Positions 35,533 through 47,379 of a stretch of DNA of 64,000 nt are shown here, in pieces. A model generated the notes under the pieces. It worked only from the letters and a program-made list of their open reading frames with translations. It had not been told where the DNA came from and ran no database searches. The stretch comes from Pelobates cultripes (lineage: Eukaryota; Chordata; Amphibia; Anura; Pelobatidae), in the NCBI GenBank assembly GCA_933207985.1, contig OW240921.1, positions 103,244,068-103,308,067 on the forward strand. The letters are read 5' to 3'. A program made the translations under genes and the position numbers. How positions within the stretch are numbered: position 1 is the first letter of the stretch; every line of letters begins with the position of its first letter.

Positions 35533-37636
35533 TTAACCCCTTAAAACCGCAGGACGTACAATTACGCCCTCTAATAGGCGGCTCTAAACGCCGCCGGGCG
35601 TAATTGTACGCCCTCCGGTTTTTGTTAACTTACCCGGTCGCCGGCGGTCCCACGCCGGCGATCGCGGTGGGGGGGACTCCCAGGGAGCCCCCGCGGCACA
35701 TCCGTCCTCGTTGAAGCCCCCCGGCCATGTGAGAGTGGGGTCCTAGCAGGACTCACATGGCCGGGTATAGCTGGCTTCTGTATTGCCGGCAGGGGGGCTG
35801 CCTGTAATGACAGGTGGTCCCCCTGCTGGCTGAAAATAAAATAAAAATAAGTTAATGGTGTAAAAAAAATAATTATATATACTTAGATCATATGTATATA
35901 TATATATATATGATCTAAGTATATATATACACATATACATACACACACATACACCGTCTAGGTGTATTTTACTATTAATATATATATAATTATATATATA
36001 TATTAATATCAAATTACACGTAGACTGATACTGATTAAATATATATAATTATTGTTATATATATATTTATATATAATATAAAAAAAATAAAAATGTAAAT
36101 ACGTTAAAAAATAAAATTAAAAAAATAATTAAAAATAAATAATTAAAAATATATAGATGTGTGTTATTTCGTTCTAACTGTTTTGTGAAATTAATATATA
36201 TATATATATATCAAAATACACGTAGAACGAAATAATATATATATCTATATACATAAATATATACGTATATATCACTATATATATATACCTATATATAAAT
36301 AAAAATATTTTTTAAAAATTATATAGATATATACATATATATACACATACGTATATATATACATATATTAATTCTACATATATATTTATGTAATATTTTT
36401 ACATAATTAGGTATCTTAATTAATTACAATTAGCAGGACCTGCCTGACAACCCATGCCGAAAGTAAAGGGAATTTAATTTGCTAGCACTATATTTAACCC
36501 TATAACTTTCCGAGACACCATAAAACCTGTACATGGGGGGTACTGTTCTACTCGGGAGACTTCGCTGAACACAAATATTAGTGTTTCAAAACAGTAAAAT
36601 GTATTACAACGATGATATCGCCAGTAAAAGTGAAGTTTTTTGCATTTTTCACGCACAAACAGCACTTACACGGACAATATTATTGCTGTGATACTTTTTA
36701 CTGTTTTGAAACACAAATATTTGTGTTCAGCGAAGTCTCCCGAGTACAACAGTACCCCTCATGTACAGGTTTTATGGTGTTTTCAAAAGTTACAGCGTCA
36801 AATATAAGGCTTGTGTTTCATTTTTTTCACATTAAAATTCGCCAGATTGGTTACGTTGCCTTTGAGACCCTATGGTAGCCCAAGAATGAAAATTACCCCT
36901 ATGATGGCATACCATTTGCAATAGTAGACAACCCAAGGTATTGCAAACAGGGTATGTCCAGTCTTTTTTAGTAGCCACTTAGTCACAAACACTGGCCAAA
37001 ATTGGCGTTTTTTGCATTTTTCACACACAAACAAATACTAACGCTAACTTTGGCCAGTGTTTGTGACCAAATGGCTACTAAAAAAGACTGGACATACCCC
37101 ATTTGCAATACCTTGGGTTGTCTACTATTGCAAATGGTATGCCATTATGGGTGTAAATTTCATTCCTGGGCTACTATACAGTCTCAAAGGCAACGTAACC
37201 AATCTGGCGAATTTCAATTTCAAATGTAACGTGCTATATTTGACCCTGTAACTTCCCAAAACGCCATAAAACCTGTACATAGGGGGTACTGTCTTACACG
37301 TGAGACTTTACTAAATACAAATATGTGTATTTTATTGCAGTAAAATCAAACAGTATTATGACACTGACCTTTAAAATGCAATTTAGAACTAAAAAAATCA
37401 AAAAAATCGTATTTTCTCCCATTTTTTTCATATTAAATTATGTTTCATAGCTAAATATTTGATATTAAATGAAAGCCCTGTTTCCCCTGAATAAAATGAT
37501 ATATAATAAGGGTGGGTGCATTTACTATGAAAGAGGTGTATTACGGTTGGACAGACATGTAGCGCAAATGCCAGGTTTTGTTTACATTTTGTTTTGTTCA
37601 CAATGTGTACATTTGGCTCCGTCCTTAAGGGGTTAA
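35533..37636. mobile_element. piggyBac-like non-autonomous element, 2096 bp, TTAA-flanked
   Basis: TTAA at 35533-35536 and 37633-37636 flank an element starting CCCCTTAAAACCGCAGGAC and ending CGTCCTTAAGGGG. The left arm of the surrounding palindrome has one uninterrupted TTAA at the matching place, so the duplication and exact insertion are directly demonstrated. The interior has a GC-rich segment (35560-35830) with its own small inverted repeats and a long AT microsatellite region (35860-36420). Two internal fold-backs follow (about 36482-36800 and 36855-37215). No transposase frame is present. A degraded relative is at 51746-53850. Confidence 0.85.
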
Positions 37637-37860
37637 AAAGTGTATTTTAAATCAATAAAAGTTATTTTTGGTTAGCCTTTTATACGAGGACCAATCTTAT
37701 ACTTATTTTTATTGTATTTTATACATTTCAACTACTCCTGGCACTTTCATATATTGTTTTTATACTATATTTTTTTATTTTCATTTTTAAATTTTATTTT
37801 TAATATTTATTTCTCAAAATACCATAACCCTGAAGTGTATCCTGTCCAAAGAAATCCTCA

Positions 37861-37925
37861 GGTGGGGATAATTCCACCAGCGCTGTGGTAATAGAGCAGT
37901 ATTTGTCTGCTCTATTCTTGTAAGT
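37861..37925 (+). other. Double-hairpin plus splice-donor-like module (copy 1), right arm
   Basis: Hairpin 1 is GGTGG/CCACC (37861-37878). Hairpin 2 is ATAGAGCAG/CTGCTCTAT, nine perfect pairs (37891-37915). TTGTAAGT follows. Confidence 0.6.
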
Positions 37926-38133
37926 ATAACTTATTTTCTTAAAATATTTTTACTGTTCATACTGAGAGCACTATCTGCTGTTTTATATATTTCGTGGATA
38001 CCCATTATTCCAACTGGAGAGGCGGACCTATCTCCCCAAGCACCATAGAACTACGCACATCTGAGCAGGTTCCAGTCTACATCAAGGAAATCCAAAGTTG
38101 TGACAGACGGACCCATCACTAAAGTGTATCCGA

Positions 38134-38199
38134 TAGTGGGGATTAAACCACTAAGTACCTCTTCTCCTAGAGCTGGGTCAAGCTCCATCAAATGTGAGT
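38134..38199 (+). other. Double-hairpin plus splice-donor-like module (copy 2), right arm
   Basis: Hairpin 1 is AGTGG/CCACT. Hairpin 2 is GAGCT/AGCTC (38170-38185). ATGTGAGT follows. It lies 273 bases after copy 1. Confidence 0.6.
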
Positions 38200-38572
38200 G
38201 GATTACTTTTCTCTTGATTTATACATCACATCTAGACGTACTATATTTCACCATTGGAAGCTCTCTATCTGTTTTTATTTCCACATATATGGACTATCTG
38301 CCACCACACGGACGGATCAACACCTGAGGAATATTACCCTATTATCACATATCAGTGAGACTGTCTTTATCCATTTTTAGACGAACTTTGTCCATTGACT
38401 ATATTCTATTTTTTTTATTATTTTTTTATTGTTTTTTAGCGCAGCCCTTTCCCCCCTTTTTTTGTATTTTACTGTCTCTACAAGGGTTTCTTGAGGGATT
38501 CCCTTATAGGGTTGCTGCTCCTCCGGTTTAGCGCAGACTCTTCTCCCCCCTTTGTTTTAAAGAGATGGTTCG

Positions 38573-39235
38573 CCAGTTGTAAAATGACCCCTGGATGGAA
38601 ATTTGGAACTTGTTTAATAGTTGATTGAGGAAGCAAGTTATTATTGTTAAATAACTCTTGAAAAACATCTAAATCATTTTAAATATTAACAGTAACATTT
38701 AATTTAACTTAACTCATTTTTCTAGTCTTCTTAAATTAGACCAGTTAAACACATCATCTAAATCCCAAGAATCACAATTATATAGCTTATATCAGTTTAG
38801 TAATATTTTGACTCCTTGGTGGAGCTTGGTATTATTGCATTTTAACACAAGGATTTACCAGTAATGATATTTTAGTATATATTAGTTCTGGCATTTACTG
38901 AATGTAACAAAGCACTATCAAGGTTATGCACATGATACCTAGTTTATTTTTTTTATTATTATAAGAATATAAGGCTCAACATATGCATGATTATTCACTT
39001 TACTGAGAACGGTTTCGCATAGATGGTGATGGTAAACCTGTCCCTCGAGGTCACCGCCATCTTGACCCAGCGCATCCTGTTCAGCTCCTGTCTGTTTATA
39101 TTTTGTATATCTTGGCCAGGAACTCACATCAGGGCTGCACTTTCATATGTGCACGAGAGTAGAACACTGAAGTCTATAGAGGATCCCGTGAGACCACGTG
39201 AGTCCCCATAGACAAAAGCTTTTTCCTCTCAGATT
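38573..39235. other. No gene recognised
   Basis: Flanking DNA after the PLE target duplication. No supportable gene. Confidence 0.4.
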
Positions 39236-39480
39236 TATTTATAAATAAGTAATTTTACCAGGAAAGATACATTGAGATTTCTCTCGTATTCAAGTAGGTC
39301 CTGGGTCCACAAAACATTGCATTGATACAATAAGGTACAATAAAATACAAAAACAATATTAATACACAAGATATACAAAATTTAACATAGAACAGTTAGG
39401 AAATATATAATCATCCACAACACATGCATTCTGCTTTGAGGTATGTAGAGAGGGATCTCTTAAAGGACTTTAGGCTTGGG
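39236..39480. repeat. Probable LINE 3-prime tail fragment
   Basis: A stretch with AATTTTACCAGGAAAGATAC, GGTCCTGGGTCCACAAAA and a run of ACAATAAGGTACAATAAAATAC looks like a dispersed LINE-tail repeat. The family is not determined. Confidence 0.35.
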
Positions 39481-40257
39481 GAAGAACAGATGCTACTAAT
39501 GTTGGCTGTGAGCTTGACCGAGCTTTACAGTGGTAACTTATTCTTTTTGGCAAACTTTGTCAAGTGTAGGAAAATAACATAAAACAAAGTAGTTTAAAAG
39601 AAAATGGGGCATCTCACGAAAAAAGTTAACACAACTTATAACTGATTTTCAGGGTTTTATTCAATGGTGCTCAATTCTGTTTTATTCACCAGTTCATCCT
39701 TAAGGTCAAAGTAGAAGGCCTGTGTTATTACCTTAGTTGGTAAATATGATATTTCCCAAATATTTTATAACAGTGTGTATTAAAATAGTTTTACAGTTTA
39801 GATTTCCATATAACATCTCCTTTAAATTGCCCAGAAGAAATGTATGAATGTTAGAAAAAAATCTGGAATTATAAACAGACTGTTAAAATATTTGATTTCT
39901 CTCTCATTTGTGATATCTTCTCATCACCAGCATTCTGGATGTTGATTTTGCAGCTTCAAATAGCTAATGGGATCATCTTGTTTGCAAAGACTCAAGTAAG
40001 AGGCTGCAGAACGAGCAGAATTGAAGAAAATTATACCATCACATGTCACATCTGGTTTCTTAGCAACAAGCTGAAGAATGGAAACTGACTTGGCCTTATC
40101 ACTACAAGACATTGAGGTAATTAATATTCATTTGCCATTTCTTCATGTTTAAGCCATGAGTTAGATTAGAGGATTTACCTGCTAAAAGCTAACTGCACAA
40201 TAAAATAGTCTATATTGTGAATATGGATAGTGTCACTAATCTTTGTAACTTTGTACT
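39481..40257. other. No confirmed gene
   Basis: A 62-codon minus-strand frame at 40112-39924 has balanced codon use and a pyrimidine-rich AG just upstream, but no recognised domain. It is not supported as an exon. Confidence 0.3.
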
Positions 40258-40333
40258 TTAACCCCTTAAAGAAACAACTTCTGGAATACAAGGGAATCAT
40301 GACGGAATATTTCCGTCATGTGTCCTTAAGAGG
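40258..40333. mobile_element. piggyBac-like MITE, right end lost into GATA repeat
   Basis: TTAA plus CCCCTTAAAG opens the element. The right end GTGTCCTTAAGAGG lacks the closing TTAA and runs into (GATA)n at about 40333-40356. It contains the palindrome ATGACGGAATATTTCCGTCAT. Same terminal type as 19321-19400. Confidence 0.6.
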
Positions 40334-40356
40334 ATAGATAGATAGATAGATAGAAT

Positions 40357-43285
40357 AGCTAGATAGAAAGCCAGTAAGTCAAACAAATGTTAAAGAGAGA
40401 CTTCATGTTGGAAATGAGCCATTAGTCTAATTCATTGTATAAGTAATGCATTAGCAAATATGTAAAAGCTACCAATCCCAGATAATAAAGCAATTAAAAA
40501 AAAATGCATACTTTTAAAGGAAATCTCCACACGTTACATCATCACCCTTGAGGTTTACGGATTCCAGTAAAAAGCTTGGCCAGTCAGGAATTTCTCATTG
40601 TGGTCTTGAAATCTGAGGTATTTGATATGTTTAACTCGGCAATGTGAGGATTAGAGTGTTTAGGTGGCTGATGATTAGCAGATTTCAAAGCCCTCTGTGC
40701 ACTGACCAATCTTTGCTATGAGCAGGGGTGTCTGGAACTTGTATTTCAGTTATCAGCTTTATTTCTGAAATCTACAGTTCTCAGAAAATCTTTCTGTGCT
40801 TTCTAATGACATGTTTAACTGGATAATTGGACAAAGCAGTTTAGGAGGGATGGAAAGTAATAGAACCATATGAAGGTACAAAACCATCAAAATGAAGTAT
40901 TTTATTGAATTATGTTTGCATATTTAATACAAGTATTAGCTTGGTTCTTAACATTGTGTATTTTTTTTAAATAAAAATATTAAAAAAAATTGCAAAATAT
41001 TCTTATCATGATCTAAAATTATAAATTGGGGTGAACTACATAGGTTTTCCAGTGTTCAGTCTTTTACTACTGCAAGTTTAATGCACATTGTACGGGATAC
41101 TACCCCTAAGAAATAATCTCAGGATACAAATTGAACAAAAAAAAAGGTTTTGGCAAGCTTTCACCTAGGTGACGACTTATGGTATTTCACCAATAAATAG
41201 AATTGTAATCTGGAAAAACATGACAATTCAAAATATTAAGAAGTACTGCAGCTGTCAAGGCTTGTTCTCCATTGTACAAAAGCAACTAAAATAACAAAAA
41301 AATTGTGTCGTTGAGTAATACGTGGGCAAAAACTCACAAGTTAATAAATGACACCTCCTAAAACACTATTCTGCCAAATACTTAACATATACAATGTCCT
41401 ATGAATTGAAAAACACATGTGAGTTGCTATAGTAACTGTAGATGAAAGTCTACAGACTAATTCCACAAACCACTGATTACAATAATAATTTTATAGAAGC
41501 ATATCTCCATAATGTTGGATGTTGCGAATTATAAACCTATGGTTATTCATAATTTTCACGTAATGGTGCCAGTTGTTTTTCTTAAAGGTGAATTGTACCT
41601 TTATTTATTTATATTTATTTATCAAATCAAGTCTATTTTATGACTGTATTACTTTTGCATTTCTTATTTCTCTTCTCCCAGTCCATGATTAATATTTTGT
41701 AACTAATGAAAAAACACAGAATATTTGGTTAGCTCTCATTTGGACATACGGTATAAAAATATTTTTAAATGTCTATGTTTTATTTTGGCTCAATTATATT
41801 TTTTTCTTACATTCGTATATACATATACTCTATGCAGTGGAGCTTAGAGATCAGGAATTTTTCTGCTCTGCTCTCTCATTTGTTTTCTAACTGTAGTAAA
41901 GGACATCTGTCTTCTATCTGCCATGTCCCACAACACTCTTGAGATAGCAAACAGGGTGACATCATAGCATGGTTGCCATAACATGTATTGATGGGAACAA
42001 GTAGCTCATCTTTCTCAGGGAACCATGTAGAATGTCACATAATATCTCACGCAAGAAACCTTTCAACATTTTATGGAGATAACACCTGCAAACACAATCC
42101 AGAGAACAATCAAGAGAATATGACAGTTACATACAAAGCTATTCATATTTCAAGCACTCAAATTAAAATTCACAACATAAGAATATTCAAAAAGACAAAA
42201 ATAGGAAGCTATCAACTCACATTATAATGAATTAGACAAATAAGGGAATGAACAAATTATGCATATATGTACACAAAAAAAAATAATTTTTTAAATATCT
42301 TTAAAAGTCACTAAGTGAGGCATTTACACAGAAAGTGTCTACAGCTCGAATACTCTTCAGTGACCAGAAAGAGACTTCACTGAAAAACTGCCTTTGAATC
42401 TAAAATGTATAAAAAAAATAAAACATAGCGCAATATGATGCTCACACATTTTTTTTACATAATTATGTGGATGTAACAAAATTATAAATAATAATATATG
42501 CTGCACAAAGCTTTTCTGAGATTACTCACTCAAATATCATCTAAAACATCTAATATAAACCACTGATAGGTAACACACTAAAAAATAAAGCAAAATTGTG
42601 CATGTATTTAATTACCCTCTTGACAAAAAGTGAACTAAACAATAAAAACATATAATAATATGTGCAATGTGTAGGAAAAATATTCGGTGAATTTTCACAA
42701 TCATAGCACACTCACATTCTCTTTACTGGATCAGGTATATAGGTATGAGAGGGAACCCTCCTGAGTACTGGATAAACTACAAATCTTCTTATTGATACCC
42801 TCTAAATAAGTGAAAATATAGCCAAACCTTTAGCTTTGATGTGAACCAAATCCAGCTACTTCCAACTGATGTGTCCCTAGTTTGCTTACACCGAAGGCCA
42901 GTAAATAAATATTGATCATGATTTAATACAAAACTTAAAAGATCCAGAATACATGTGTTCTATCTTGGTTTGATCTTAGTACGAAAGCATAGATGTATGT
43001 ATTAAGTTTAATTCTAATAAATAAATCAGTTGATACATTTGGGCCAGAATTAATGTATGGATTTTGTTTTAAGTCATCCTAGACTATTTGTGGATTCCCA
43101 TTTGGGTTACAGATGAAAATTGAGATGTATCCGCATAAATGATTAACATGTCAGTGGGTAATGTGTATCCTGCTAATATTTACTCTACTTGAAGGCAATT
43201 CAGTTGATCCAACACTATACTCATATATTAGACTTGTGCATGACAAAAAAAAATATGGTTTGTTCAAATCTTTTCATCTACAAAA
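40357..43285. other. No gene recognised
   Basis: Long AT-rich stretch without a supportable gene. Near 41145-41180 the minus strand has CACCTAGGTGAAAGCTTGCC, weakly like the PLE core seen elsewhere. Confidence 0.4.
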
Positions 43286-43289
43286 TTAT

Positions 43290-43700
43290 CATTTTTTATT
43301 ATTATTATTATTGCCATTTATATAGCACCAACAGATTATGTAGCGCTTTACAATATTTTGAGAGGGGGGATGTAACAATAAATAGGACTATTACAAGAAA
43401 ACTTACATGAACAATAGGTTGAAGAGGACCCTGCTCAAACGAGCTTACAGACTATAGGAGGTGGGGTATTAGAAACATTAGGACAGGAAATATTAAGTAG
43501 GAGTGAAGCAGAGCTGGAGGAGAGAGCAAAGCACTGTCCCATAGGAGAGACAGGGATGTAAGGTAGAGATTACTCTGGGAGGCCATACGCTTTCCTGAAG
43601 AGATGGGTTTTAAGGCCCTTCTTAAATAATTGAAGACTAGGGGAGAGTCTGATGGCAGTAGGCAAGCTATTCCATAGGAGAATAGCGATTTATAAATCAT
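43290..43700 (-). mobile_element. L2/CR1-like LINE 3-prime region with ATT-repeat tail
   Basis: An (ATT)n tract is followed by GCCATTTATATAGCACCAAC and GTAGCGCTTTACAATATT, then an oriented stretch (GAGCTTACAGACTATAGGAGG) widespread in fish and frog genomes as a LINE/SINE tail. The minus-strand frame contains LRRALKPISSGKRMASQSNL, but it is not a known domain. Confidence 0.45.
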
Positions 43701-44559
43701 TATTCATCTATGTGGTTGTTTCAGTTCAGATTAATTTTATCCATACATTCATTTTGGGAAAGAGATTCAGATGACCCACAGTGGCACTACAATTGACCAG
43801 TGTACTGCAAAATATTAATATTATCTATATATTTGCAGTACAATGAGATGCACATTTTCACCCCATTTGGTTCACAACTCAATTAAATAAACGACTTACA
43901 GAACCAAAACAGAAAAAAAAAAATATGCTGAAACACTTCAGGAGGGGAAGGCAGTGAATGTAAAAACAACCTTTATTAAATAAAACAAGTACCAAATGAC
44001 TAACTACACAACAATTAAATACCCAAGGGAAATAAGCCTTTACCAATATATACAGGGTAGTCACAGGCTACCAAACATAAAGGGGTAGGCTAAGTCCAGA
44101 GAGATCAATGGTTCCAGGGAAATACGTGTGGGTGACTGCTATATAAGCTATGTCTACCAAAAGGCAGGACTAGATCCCTGAAACCCCTCTCTAACACTAG
44201 AGGGTTACTAAATTGCGTATGAAAACAGGATAATGTGTGCTACTAGAAAGCACAAAAACGTGCATGATCCCCCCAATTATGACTAATGAGAAACATCCCT
44301 GTAACAGCTAAAGTTCCTGGTGTCTAACAAGGAAGAATGATGGAAAAAGACAAGGTGAGGGCTCCCCCCCTTTCCCACACACAAAAAGGGAAATAACTCC
44401 AACCCCACATTCCTAGCCAAATGAGTTGACTCTAGATACCTTGGAACCATTGGAATCGCACTAGTGCCTACCTGAACCAACTGACCCATGGATAACTAAA
44501 AGTGCATATAAAACAACGAAAAAGTGCTACCCATAGTGAGAGGTCTACACACATAGTGA
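43701..44559. other. Unassigned, possibly retroelement flank
   Basis: No gene recognised. The region adjoins the hammerhead-like motif at 44565-44615 and may belong to the same element on the minus strand. Confidence 0.3.
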
Positions 44560-44564
44560 GGTGC

Positions 44565-44615
44565 AAAAGAACCAGACGCACGTTTCGGAGTCTTAACACG
44601 CCGTCATCACGAGTA
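44565..44615 (-). ncRNA. Hammerhead-like motif, decayed
   Basis: On the minus strand, GTGATGA is followed by one extra base, stem II GGCGT/ACTCC (one mismatch), GAAA, then CGTGCGTC. The last part forms a CG/CG stem III with a TG loop and triad GTC. Core position 3 is G, so activity is doubtful. Confidence 0.35.
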
Positions 44616-44720
44616 CTGATATGAATGCAACTCAAAATACTAAAAATGCTGCAACAATGGGATGTTTTTGTATACTGAATATGAATTATAGGAAATAATG
44701 CATAGTTATTTATATTCTCT

Positions 44721-45681
44721 TTGTTAAAAGATACATGCCACATATCTAATATACTGGATAGTATGGTTCTAACTGCAATTTGTCTAAATTTGGGCCATTC
44801 AGGTCATTTGTCGAATTTCCAAACTCTAAACTATTATGTACTCAAATCATGTTCCAGAAGGGATTCGGCAAATGAGTTAGGTAAATTAGAAAAATGGTCA
44901 GAATTGTGGCAACTGACATTTAATATGGATAAGTGCAAGATAATGCATCTTGGGCATAAAAACCCATGGACAGAGTACAGAATATTTGATACCCTACTAA
45001 CCTCAACATCTGAGGAAAGGGATGTAGGGTTAATTATTTCACATGACTTAAAAGTTAGGCAGACAATGTAATAGAGCAGCATCAAATGCTAGCAGAATGC
45101 TTGGCTGTATAGGGAGAGGTATTAGCAGTAGAAAGTGCTCATGCCATTGTATAGACCTCACTTGGAGTATTGAACGCAGTAATGGAGACAGAATCTTTGG
45201 AAGGATATTGATACCTTAGAGGGTTCAGAGAAGGGCTACTAAACTGGTTCATGGATTGCAGGATAAAACTTACCAGGAAAGGTTAAAGGACCTTAACATG
45301 TATAGCTTGGAGGAAAGACGAGACTGGGGGATATGATAGAAACATTTCAATATATAAAGGGAATCAACACAGTAAATGAGGAGACTATATATAAAATAAG
45401 GAAAACTACCACACCAAGAGGACATAGTCTTAAATTAGAGGGGCAAAGGTTTTAAAATAATATCAGGAAGTATTACTTTACTGAGAGGGTAGTGGATGCA
45501 TGGAATAGCCTTCCAGCTAATGTGGTAGAGGTTAACACAGTGAGGGAATTTAAGCATGCGTGGGATAGGCACACATAGACTTAAGATAAAGCCAGGGACA
45601 AATGAAAGTCTTTAGAAAATTGGGCAGACGCGATGAGCCAAATGGTTCTTATCTGCCGTCACATTCTATGTTTCTATGAAC
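44721..45681 (+). pseudogene. CR1 LINE fragment, RT C-terminal region and tail
   Basis: The frame at 44721-45071 includes LGKLEKWSELWQLTFNMDKC and KIMHLGHKN, the post-catalytic segment of CR1-clade RT, and ends at a stop. Further pieces of the same protein can be followed in shifting frames to about 45590, such as SLEERR and the DAWNSLPANVVEVN-type end. The 3-prime end carries ATTCTATGTTTCTATG, the CR1 octamer tail. The catalytic box and everything N-terminal are missing, with several stops and frameshifts. A second scrap of the same region lies at 63480-63615. Confidence 0.75.
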
Positions 45682-45885
45682 CAAACTAGTCGCACAAGGA
45701 CCAGATGTTCGTTTTGATTTGTGTGTCTGAATTTTGTCTATGGTGCCTTACCTGATACGTCCACTAATTAGAGAAGACGAGGCATCGTGCAATAACCCCT
45801 CTCACTGCTGGGCCGCCGGAGAACACCGGGTGATCGCTTTTAAATTTATTTTTAATTAATTGTTATTTCTTTTATAATTATATAT
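45682..45885. other. Flank between CR1 tail and Ngaro-like element
   Basis: A short GC-rich part (45790-45835) followed by AT-rich DNA. It may be the left remnant of the MITE seen at 51746-53850, split by the Ngaro insertion; this is unproven. Confidence 0.25.
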
Positions 45886-45980
45886 ATTAAAAGGCTTGGC
45901 CTGTAGTTGTGGGAGGGCTTGGTTTCCCTATAAAAAGGCTGCCAATCCACTCCCACATTACCGTAATGGTCTGGCGAGTC
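45886..45980 (+). repeat. Ngaro split repeat A1 with TATA box
   Basis: 95 bases beginning ATTAAAAGGCTTGGCCTGTA and ending GGTCTGGCGAGTC. TATAAAAA at 45929-45936 is a probable promoter. The repeat recurs at 51224 and 51483, where a further 43-base stretch follows it that A1 lacks. Confidence 0.8.
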
Positions 45981-47379
45981 TGAAACGTTACTTCCGGTTC
46001 AGACCGCCATTTTGGATTCCTCTTACCTGTTTCCTCGTGGTCTCCTGGTCCGGTGCCCTCCTGAGTGGTTCCGGGCTCTCCAGGGCGCTTTTCCCGCCGT
46101 CACCGCCGACTGCACAGCTTCCCCGGTACTGCTGCCGCCAAAAAAACGTAAGTGGGCCCGCCGTAAAGCAAACCGCTTCACATTTACGGCTTACACGGCG
46201 GAGCCCCATTCGCATTCAACCGCATTCGGTTATTTTCGCCTAAATACACTTCGCCGCTAAGCTATGTAATTCATGTTTTAGATTTCATACGAACGCTACA
46301 TTCGGCTAGATACTTAGGATTTCTACTATACAAATAGTCATTATATACTATCATCACATTCGACTCAAATTCGTGCATTTCTCACTAATTATACAAGATC
46401 CTGCATCCACTTCTTAGGTGGAATCTCGCCCCCTACAGGTCAATAATGATATAGCACCAAAATAAATACAAATTAAAATAAAATAAAAAAATTTTTTCCC
46501 TTAAATTATGCTACACTTAATTCAACCCTGATTTCTGACATCTTCCAACAGGTTGCCTTACCAGAATTCATATTAAAATTTGGGGACCCAGTGATCGGTA
46601 TCAATTATACTTTATAGGTTGGTAACATTGTCATATGATTCATATAAATGACCATATAAACATATGATTTTAGGTAAAAATGTTATAATTTACTCTCCTA
46701 GGTTTAATCATTGGAACGGTAGCTTTTACAAGCAAGGAGCCGGTTTCTTTTGATTATATCTCCTCCGCAGTTATCGGGTAGGTTCTGGTCCACGATCTGG
46801 CCTAACTACCACCCCACTTTCCAGATATTTACTTATCATCTTATACCTACAGGTCAACTACCCGACAAATATCACAGTTACGTCATTGAGAGATCAGCCT
46901 GACTCACTATCAGGTACTACGCCAGAACCCAATATACCCTAAAATATTGAGGGGTACTGGTCCCAGGTTAGGTGGCCCAATTAGTTAAAATAATTCTGGT
47001 CTTAATCCATAGGCTAGTGGTCCCGCGAGGCCAACATCCCTAACCTCACACTCGGAGGTAATACGTCCCTCGGGCCAAATCATAGCTAGCCGCCTCGCAT
47101 CAATATACAGAGAGGGCCTCACCTGTCACTCCCAATCTTTTTTATGCTTTAAATGACACCGAGAGGCCTACACCCCGCCACAACGTTCGGTGGCCTCAAT
47201 CTTCCCCTCGGGCCCACGCATAGATAGTGCCTCTCAAGCCGCTTGGCAACTAGCAGGGTCTCATCTGTCACTCTCAAAAGAAGTTTAATTGTTTCACCGC
47301 TTGGTACTTAGCTAGCCCACCAGTACCCACCACACAATACATTTTATACGACTGACTGTTTATATTTATAATTTCAGTT
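45981..47379 (+). other. Ngaro 5-prime leader, non-coding
   Basis: A 1.4-kb leader, GC-rich at the start and then mixed. It contains only short open frames (for example 45896-46243) without recognisable domains. A structured or spliced leader is possible but no clear intron was found. Confidence 0.5.

Larger units (their letters stand above)
31145..38572. mobile_element. Penelope-like element inserted as a 7.4-kb palindrome with 14-bp target duplication
   Basis: AAAGAGATGGTTCG occurs at 31145-31158 and 38559-38572 and bounds the insertion. Within it, the left arm (31159-33593) and right arm (33615-38467) are near-identical reverse complements around a 21-base spacer (33594-33614). Each arm carries the C-terminal RT plus GIY-YIG region of a PLE followed by a pseudo-LTR-like tail (CpG-rich promoter-like block, hammerhead-like motif, two hairpin modules). 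Arm differences are a 318-bp deletion on the left, a 2100-bp insertion (element plus TTAA) on the right, 91 extra bases at the right end, and rare substitutions (one near 38157). Inverted partial copies with target duplications are known for Penelope insertions; here both copies start at the same point within the RT. Confidence 0.85.

Noticed and set aside
39924..40112. 62-codon minus-strand frame that might be a host exon
   Set aside because: Codon composition is plausible and an acceptor-like AG precedes it, but no domain, donor site or neighbouring exon could be identified.
41145..41190. Additional hammerhead-like motif on the minus strand
   Set aside because: Only a CACCTAGGTG-GAAAGCTTG phrase resembles the core; no stem I and no triad.
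45896..46243. 115-codon frame at the start of the Ngaro-like element
   Set aside because: Overlaps the terminal repeat and leader, no recognisable domain; considered chance.
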